From NCBI RefSeq assembly GCF_964187635.1, contig NZ_CAXLMO010000102.1:1-12996 (forward strand): a DNA stretch of 12,996 nucleotides, in the 5' to 3' direction. Under the pieces are notes generated by a model that saw only the letters and a program-made list of their open reading frames with translations, did not search any database and was not told where the DNA came from. Positions 8,247 through 12,996 of the stretch are shown piece by piece. The first letter of the stretch is position 1. Each line of letters opens with the position of its first letter. This DNA comes from Seribacter sulfatis (lineage in GTDB: Bacteria; Verrucomicrobiota; Verrucomicrobiia; Opitutales; Seribacteraceae). The translations under genes were made by a program, and so were the position numbers.

Positions 8247-10223
8247 ATGAACGAAAACACCAAGTCCATTGCCTTTATTGCGGTTACTGCTGCCTTTGTA
8301 GCACTCGCTATCTATACAACTCCGGAAAAAATTGACCCCACTAGTAAGGGGAGTCAAATGGGCCAAGCCCTTTTCGAAACTTTTGATACACGTTCCGCAA
8401 CGGGGATTGAAATTGTTGAGATTGATGAAGAAAACCTGGAAGCAAAATCAATTGAAATAGCACAGACAGACAAAGGTTGGTGGATCCGCCGGCCACAAAA
8501 GCCCGATTATCCAGCAAACGCGGATAATCAAGTAAAAGATGTTTCAACAATTCTTTTGGACTTACGGATTCTTGATGTCGCTTCTGAAGGGGCGGGCGAA
8601 CATGCCCAGTATGGTGTAGTCGATCCTAGCAAAGCAAATCCAGGCGACGCAGGTGTAGGAAAGAGCATCGCTTTGAAAAATAGCTCAGGTTCAAACCTTG
8701 CCCAGCTCATAATTGGCAATGAGGTAGAAGGACTTTCGAGGACAAGATATGTTCGGAAACCTCAAGAAAACACCGTCTACACAGCAGAAGTTCAAAATGC
8801 GAATGATGTTTCCACGAAATTTGTTGATTGGGTAGAAGAAGATTTTCTTGATTTGGATAAATGGAATATCAAACAAATTACACTTGATAACTATGAAGTT
8901 AATCTCGCACAAGGACAGTTAAACCGTTCGGGCAATCCACTTGTCCTCGATTATGATAGTTCTGAATGGAAATTAAGTGGTTCATCACTGACCGAAAAGG
9001 AGGAATTGGATAAGGAAAAATTGGATGCGCTTAAAGATGCACTTGATGACCTAAAAATTATCGATGTAGAAAAAAAGCCAGAAATCCTAGTCAACAATCT
9101 AAAAAAAGGGAACGAGTTCTTCAACAACTTGAAAGACCAAAAGAACCAAGCAGTAGTACAATCACTTCAACAAAAAGGATTTTATACGGTTGCAGTTCAA
9201 AACCCACAAGGTCAACAAGTCCCCAAAGTCGTTTCCAATAAAGGTGAAGTATTGGTGGGAATGAAGGACGGCGTGGAATATGTCCTGCGTTTTGGTGATA
9301 TTTACCGCGGACCTGAGGAGGATGAAAATTCCACCGGCGACAGTCGATATATCTACGCTTTTGCTCGCGTAAATCCAAACTTACTTGATCCACTCGACCT
9401 TGAACCAGTACCCGAGGCATTAACAACCCCCCCTCCCCCATCCTCGCCTGATAACAACACATCGAGCCCCAAAGGAGAAAAAGGGGACACGGGTGAAAAA
9501 GGAAAAGAAAGTAATGCACCCAAAATCTCCCCTCCAGGTCCACCTCCTAATTTCGTACCTTCTTCCGCTCCCCCTTCTACTATTCCTCCCGCACCACCAG
9601 CAGCGGTAAAGAGTAAACCAGTACCCACTAGTAAAGAAGATAGTTCCATCCAAAAAGAACCGACCGAATTCACCAAGGAAAAAGCGGAACGTGATGCTCA
9701 AATAGCCGGAATTAATGCCTCTAATGCAAATAAACAAAGAGAGTTTAATGACAAACTTGCAAAGGCACAAAAGCGGGTAAATGAATTGAACCAAGACTTG
9801 GCGGGTTGGTATTATGTCATCTCTAACGACGTATATGAAAAGGTTCGTTTGGAAAGAAAAGATTTTGTAAAAATTAAGTCCGAGGATGCTGAAATGCCAG
9901 AAGAAGTTAAAGCATCTCATATTTTGATCTCATACAAGGGAGCTGATCGTGCAGATTCAAAAATCACTCGCTCGAAGGAAGAAGCTAAAACGGAAGCGGA
10001 GCGAATTCGTGGGCTTATTCTCAACGAAAAGAAGGGATTTGCCGAAATGGCTATAAAGTTTTCGGATGGGCCCAGTAAGTCCAAAGGGGGAGACTTAGGA
10101 AAATTTAAATTTGAGGTAATGGCGAAAGCATTTTCGGAAGCTGCATTTGCATTGGAGGTAGGTGCTGTATCAGAAGTGGTCGAAACTGGCTTTGGCTTTC
10201 ATGTCATTAAACGGACAGAATAG
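8247..10223 (+). CDS. Membrane-anchored DUF4340 protein with C-terminal parvulin (PpiC) domain
   Basis: Third gene of the ABC operon. Residues 8-24 form one N-terminal membrane segment, so the rest should lie in the periplasm. A DUF4340-like region spans about 45-540: GWWIRRPQKPDYPA, LIIGNEVEGLSRTRYVR, VEYVLRFGDIYRG, and the end motif WYYVISNDVYEKVRL (521-535). It is interrupted by a proline-rich linker (394-460) that holds four collagen-like G-X-Y triplets (410-421), then a helical stretch rich in Lys, Glu and Asn (475-518). Residues about 551-658 are a complete parvulin domain: ASHILIS (His558), FSDGPSKSKGGDLGKF (Asp607), AFSEAAFALEVG and FGFHVIKRTE (His652). The cysteine of Pin1-type parvulins is Gly608 here. 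DUF4340 proteins commonly follow GldG genes; the isomerase fusion is unusual. Probable role: an extracytoplasmic partner of the ABC complex that binds or folds client proteins. The start at 8247 fits the anchor; no Shine-Dalgarno is seen. Confidence 0.88.
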   Translation: MNENTKSIAFIAVTAAFVALAIYTTPEKIDPTSKGSQMGQALFETFDTRSATGIEIVEIDEENLEAKSIEIAQTDKGWWIRRPQKPDYPANADNQVKDVSTILLDLRILDVASEGAGEHAQYGVVDPSKANPGDAGVGKSIALKNSSGSNLAQLIIGNEVEGLSRTRYVRKPQENTVYTAEVQNANDVSTKFVDWVEEDFLDLDKWNIKQITLDNYEVNLAQGQLNRSGNPLVLDYDSSEWKLSGSSLTEKEELDKEKLDALKDALDDLKIIDVEKKPEILVNNLKKGNEFFNNLKDQKNQAVVQSLQQKGFYTVAVQNPQGQQVPKVVSNKGEVLVGMKDGVEYVLRFGDIYRGPEEDENSTGDSRYIYAFARVNPNLLDPLDLEPVPEALTTPPPPSSPDNNTSSPKGEKGDTGEKGKESNAPKISPPGPPPNFVPSSAPPSTIPPAPPAAVKSKPVPTSKEDSSIQKEPTEFTKEKAERDAQIAGINASNANKQREFNDKLAKAQKRVNELNQDLAGWYYVISNDVYEKVRLERKDFVKIKSEDAEMPEEVKASHILISYKGADRADSKITRSKEEAKTEAERIRGLILNEKKGFAEMAIKFSDGPSKSKGGDLGKFKFEVMAKAFSEAAFALEVGAVSEVVETGFGFHVIKRTE

Positions 10224-10274
10224 TTAATCTATAAATAAAGCATTAATCCTCAGTACTTTCAGTGATTTTTCTTT

Positions 10275-10284
10275 CAACCGGTTG
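10275..10284. repeat. Perfect 10-base palindrome upstream of the alpha-oxoamine synthase gene
   Basis: CAACCGGTTG is a perfect palindrome in the 84-base gap between the DUF4340 and alpha-oxoamine synthase genes, ending 23 bases before the ATG. It could be a small operator. It is too short and lacks a loop and T-run, so it is not a terminator. One copy only; chance is a fair explanation. Confidence 0.3.
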
Positions 10285-10295
10285 CTTTTGGTTGT

Positions 10296-10300
10296 AAGGA
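10296..10300 (+). promoter_or_regulatory. Shine-Dalgarno for the alpha-oxoamine synthase gene
   Basis: AAGGA lies 7 bases before the ATG at 10308, ideal spacing. It is the only clear Shine-Dalgarno seen in front of any gene start in this window, and it supports that start and independent translation of this gene. Confidence 0.7.
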
Positions 10301-10307
10301 TAATTGA

Positions 10308-11501
10308 ATGGCATTTCCTTTCATCAAGTCCCAAAAGTCTCCCTTATGGAAAAGGATTCGCTCAGATGATTCAACCCGTCTACGCTTAAAGTACGACACC
10401 TACTACCATATTTTTGATAGGCAGGAAGGAACTCGGGTCTTTAAAGATGGCAAGGAATTCATCATGCTATCGAGCAATGATTACCTTGGCCTTTCGCACC
10501 ATCCCAAAATTAAAGAGGCTGGAATTGAAGCAATTAAGAAATGGGGAAGTAGTACAACCGGAGCAAGACTTGCGAATGGCGGTCGGATTTTCCACCAGGA
10601 ATTAGAAGAAAAACTAGCCGATTTTTTAGGAAAGGAAGCATGCCATGTGTATTCTGCAGGATATTTGGCCTGTGCATCTGCGATCACTGGTTTTGCAGAG
10701 CGAAAAGATCTTATTTTGGCGGACAAGAACCTCCATTCTTCGCTTTGGAGTGGTATCCAATTAAGTGGGGCTCGATGCGAACGATTTGCTCATAATAACC
10801 CATCCCATGCCGCTGAAATTTTAGGATATAAAGAAACTGACAATAATATCTTCGTTCTCGAGGGAGTTTACTCAATGGAAGGACATATTGCCAAACTACC
10901 AGAGTTCGTAAAAATTGCCCAAGAGTACAAAGCATTTGTCATTCTTGATGACGCCCATGGATTTGGAGTATTGGGGGAAAATGGTAGAGGAACTGCTAAT
11001 CATTTTGGAATGACCGAACAGGTCGATGTACTATGTGCCAGTTTCTCAAAGTCACTCGCCGGAGCAGGTGGGTTTGTTGCGTCCACCAAAGAAGGGATTG
11101 ATTATATGCGGAGCCATTCGAAACAAACTATTTTTTCTGCAGCTCTTTCCCCAGCATCCTGTGCTTGTGCTCAAGCGGCGCTCGAAATCATGCAAAATGA
11201 ACCCGAGCATCAAGAACGATTATTCAAGAATTTAGAAAGATACCGGGGAATCCTTGCCAATTTAGAATTAGATACATGGGAGAGCGAAACCCCGGCAATC
11301 CCAATAGTTCTGGGAGAAAAAGAAAAGGTTTATTACTTTTGGAAAGCTCTACTTGAAAAAGGAATCTATGCAATTATTTCCATTGCTCCGGGAGTTCCCC
11401 CTGGCAAAGACTTAATTCGAACCGCAATTTCTGCATCCCATACCGAAGAAGATCTAGACCGTATCGAAGAAGCAATGACTTACGCGAAATCTAAGATTTA
11501 A
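10308..11501 (+). CDS. PLP-dependent alpha-oxoamine synthase, serine palmitoyltransferase-like
   Basis: Cytoplasmic enzyme of the family that condenses an amino acid with an acyl-CoA, releasing CO2 (BioF, KBL, HemA, serine palmitoyltransferase, CqsA). The 397-residue length is typical. Key sites are LSSNDYLGLSHHP (54-66), STTGARLANGG (82-92), the PLP-stacking histidine in DKNLHSS (His143), DDAHGFGVLG (Asp214 and His217), the Schiff-base lysine in SFSKSLAGAGGF (Lys248), and the C-terminal VPPGKDLIRTAISASHT (Arg371). The SFSKS lysine motif and the TTGARLANG segment are closer to serine palmitoyltransferases (TFSKS, TGSR-NG) than to BioF or KBL, which usually read GKA at the lysine. That would point to a sphingolipid-type long-chain base, or an acyl amino ketone, but substrate cannot be fixed from motifs. 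Pimelate/biotin synthesis is the main alternative; no other bio gene is visible. It follows the DUF4340 gene by 84 bases and overlaps the convergent GT2 gene by 11. Confidence 0.88.
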   Translation: MAFPFIKSQKSPLWKRIRSDDSTRLRLKYDTYYHIFDRQEGTRVFKDGKEFIMLSSNDYLGLSHHPKIKEAGIEAIKKWGSSTTGARLANGGRIFHQELEEKLADFLGKEACHVYSAGYLACASAITGFAERKDLILADKNLHSSLWSGIQLSGARCERFAHNNPSHAAEILGYKETDNNIFVLEGVYSMEGHIAKLPEFVKIAQEYKAFVILDDAHGFGVLGENGRGTANHFGMTEQVDVLCASFSKSLAGAGGFVASTKEGIDYMRSHSKQTIFSAALSPASCACAQAALEIMQNEPEHQERLFKNLERYRGILANLELDTWESETPAIPIVLGEKEKVYYFWKALLEKGIYAIISIAPGVPPGKDLIRTAISASHTEEDLDRIEEAMTYAKSKI

Positions 11502-12378
11502 TTGAAGGTAATTTCTTTAGCCTTACAAGGATCAGAATAGCCTCAATCCATTTGCTCACATTGATGGACCAAGGTTTTACAATACCACGATAAAAATAGG
11601 TCCATGCATGCCTGTATTGATCAGAAACTGATTGATTTGAAATAATTAAACCCTGCCATCGATCCAGAAGGATTTGTGTATTTTTATCATTAAAAGTTTT
11701 TCTTCCCTCACTGGCACCCTTCACATGGAATACCAAGCTATCATGAACCACATAATTATCTAACCCTTTCTCGGTCATACGAAGGCACAAATCGACATCC
11801 TCACAACCATTTACGAAAACTTCATCGAAACCACCAATTGCAAGAAAGTTTTCTTTGACAGTAATACAACAAGCAGCTGTCACTGCACTCCATTGTTTGA
11901 CTTTCCCCTTGAATGGACGATGAAAAAAACCTTGTCCATAATGCCTTGGGTTCCCTTGTGGTGTGAAAACAACTCCCATATGGTCATATCTTCTTGAATT
12001 TGTAAGTTGCTGAACATTCCCCACCATTCCGACCTTTTCATAGGTTTTAAAAACTTCAAGCATTGGTAAAAGCCAATTGCCCTGAACAAAGACATCGTTG
12101 TTTAAAAAACATAAATATTTCCCATGGGCTTGTTTGGCCGCGAAATTATTATTTTTGGCAAAGCCTTTATTAGTTTCGTTATAAAATATACGATAACGAG
12201 AGTCTAATGATCGAAGAAATTTTGGCGTTCCATCTTTGCTTGCATCATCAACAATCAAAACTTCATAAGAAATTTCACCTTTTAAAGTTTTATCTATTTC
12301 TAGCAGGCACCGCTTGGTGTGCTCCAATTGGCCATAAACTGAAATAACCAAACTTACTTCGATGCAATCTTTTGTCAT
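11491..12378 (-). CDS. Family 2 glycosyltransferase, rhamnosyltransferase-like
   Basis: Probably adds a sugar from a nucleotide donor to a growing surface glycan at the inner face of the membrane. It has a GT-A fold with the expected order: a first strand SLVISVYGQLEHTKRCL (9-25), EVLIVDDASKDGT with the Asp pair at 44-45, NKGFAKNNNFA (70-80), the metal-binding NND (93-95, within CFLNNDVFV), and the acceptor-side GGFDEVFVNGCEDVDLCLR with Glu193-Asp194 (182-200). This pattern matches WbbL/RfbF-type GT2 enzymes, but donor and acceptor cannot be told. No clear membrane segment is present. The start at 12378 sits in an ATGA overlap with the upstream GT4 gene, which implies translational coupling, and no Shine-Dalgarno is seen. 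The 3' end overlaps the convergent alpha-oxoamine synthase gene by 11 bases. Confidence 0.9.
   Translation of the reverse strand: MTKDCIEVSLVISVYGQLEHTKRCLLEIDKTLKGEISYEVLIVDDASKDGTPKFLRSLDSRYRIFYNETNKGFAKNNNFAAKQAHGKYLCFLNNDVFVQGNWLLPMLEVFKTYEKVGMVGNVQQLTNSRRYDHMGVVFTPQGNPRHYGQGFFHRPFKGKVKQWSAVTAACCITVKENFLAIGGFDEVFVNGCEDVDLCLRMTEKGLDNYVVHDSLVFHVKGASEGRKTFNDKNTQILLDRWQGLIISNQSVSDQYRHAWTYFYRGIVKPWSINVSKWIEAILILVRLKKLPSIKS
12375..12378 (-). other. ATGA stop/start overlap coupling the GT4 and GT2 genes
   Basis: On the minus strand ATGA holds the GT2 start (ATG) and the GT4 stop (TGA). This one-base frame shift is typical of translational coupling and places both glycosyltransferases in one transcript. 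Confidence 0.85.
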
Positions 12379-12996
12379 AAGTTAATATTCTGTTCAATAA
12401 CGGAACAAAATGAATGGGCTGTACTCTTTACATCAAATGCTTGCCTACTATGCTCTATCGCACGTTTTCTCATTAGTTGAAATGAGCCTGGTTCCTCCCA
12501 AAATTCTTCTAATAAAGAAGTCCAATTTTTGGTGTCTTTAGGATTTAATGAAAAACCTGAAACATCTTCAATAAACGCTTCAGATGCTCCGGCATTACAA
12601 GAAGCTAAAATTAAACACCCAGTTGACATTGCTTCCGGAATCACATTCGGTATGCCATCTCGATCGCCATTTTTTGCAACAACACCAGTAAAAAGAAAAA
12701 TATCCGACTCCAGGAAAACCTTTCTCGTTTCTTTCTGAGACTTGCTCCCTACGAATAATACATGATCTGCGATTCCAAGACGATTTGTTTCCTTTACAAG
12801 AAACTTTTCCAACGGTCCGGAGCCAATAATTTGAAGGCGAAACGGTACCGCTCGTAATAAGAGTTCAACTGCAATTTTCAACTGATAAATGTAACCCTTT
12901 TTCTCAACTAATCGCCCTACACTTAATAATTCTAATCGAGATTCATTAACTAATTCAAAATTGGACCGAACGGGCCAATTTGCTAATCCTCTTCGA
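12375..12996 (-). CDS. Family 4 glycosyltransferase, C-terminal part (cut by window end)
   Basis: The frame stays open to the right edge, so the N-terminal acceptor domain and true start lie outside the window; a TTG at 12881 is internal. The 206 visible residues are the nucleotide-sugar-binding half of a GT-B enzyme. They begin with the linker and first strand (LLSVGRLVEKKGY), then RLQIIGSGPLEKFL, HVLFVGSKSQKE, the strand DIFLFTGV, and the donor-site loop DGIPNVIPEAMSTGCLILAS, whose two acidic positions (Asp and Glu flanking IPNVIP) correspond to the EX7E motif. ASEAFIEDVSGF and a closing helix pair follow. This is a retaining transferase, probably for cell-surface polysaccharide or lipid glycan. 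It is translationally coupled to the GT2 gene. Donor and acceptor are unknown. Confidence 0.9.
   Translation of the reverse strand, partial: RRGLANWPVRSNFELVNESRLELLSVGRLVEKKGYIYQLKIAVELLLRAVPFRLQIIGSGPLEKFLVKETNRLGIADHVLFVGSKSQKETRKVFLESDIFLFTGVVAKNGDRDGIPNVIPEAMSTGCLILASCNAGASEAFIEDVSGFSLNPKDTKNWTSLLEEFWEEPGSFQLMRKRAIEHSRQAFDVKSTAHSFCSVIEQNINL

Noticed and set aside
9353..9920. Long minus-strand frames rich in Gly and Phe opposite the DUF4340 gene
   Set aside because: They are the antisense of the proline-rich and lysine-rich linker, where sense codon bias removes stops; no ribosome site or domain supports them.
12375..12881. A complete short glycosyltransferase starting at TTG 12881
   Set aside because: The frame continues without a stop to the window edge and encodes the expected LLSVGRLVEKKGY strand upstream, so the gene is partial and the TTG is internal.
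10308..12996. A glycosphingolipid cluster made of the SPT-like gene and the glycosyltransferases
   Set aside because: The genes are convergent, not co-transcribed, and the glycosyltransferases look like general surface-glycan enzymes. The idea is attractive but unsupported.

Overview
The window most likely comes from the chromosome of a Gram-negative member of the PVC group, and Verrucomicrobiota is the best guess. The reasons are: moderate GC; Sec signal peptides and a periplasmic TlpA-type thioredoxin; a GldA-type ATPase followed by a fused GldF-GldG protein and a long DUF4340 protein, an arrangement familiar in Verrucomicrobiota and Planctomycetota; and few Shine-Dalgarno sequences. The phylum call is an inference from protein flavour, not a computed placement. 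I saw no rRNA, tRNA, CRISPR array, insertion sequence or phage gene.

Left part (1-4308), all on the minus strand. In transcription order it holds a secreted protein of unknown function (3106-4263), a transketolase (1027-3030) and a secreted TlpA/ResA-like thioredoxin with a helical N-terminal domain (15-827). Gaps are 75 and 199 bases, so a single operon is possible but not shown.

Middle part (4460-11501), all on the plus strand with gaps of 26, 41 and 84 bases. The first three genes look like one envelope machine: an ABC ATPase of GldA type, a 998-residue protein joining an ABC-2 permease to a large extracytoplasmic GldG domain with a C-terminal coiled coil and membrane anchor, and a membrane-anchored DUF4340 protein that carries a parvulin (PpiC) peptidyl-prolyl isomerase domain at its C terminus. 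The DUF4340-parvulin fusion is the most unusual thing in the window. It suggests that the machine has a built-in folding or chaperone function in the periplasm. The fourth gene is a PLP-dependent alpha-oxoamine synthase with motifs closer to serine palmitoyltransferase than to BioF. Its link to the ABC genes is positional only.

Right part (11491-12996), minus strand. A GT2 glycosyltransferase and a GT4 glycosyltransferase (cut by the window end) overlap by an ATGA stop/start and look like the end of a surface polysaccharide operon running in from the right. The GT2 gene overlaps the alpha-oxoamine synthase gene tail to tail by 11 bases.

No stretch longer than about 200 bases lacks a gene. 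The longest gaps are 828-1026 and the divergent region 4264-4459.
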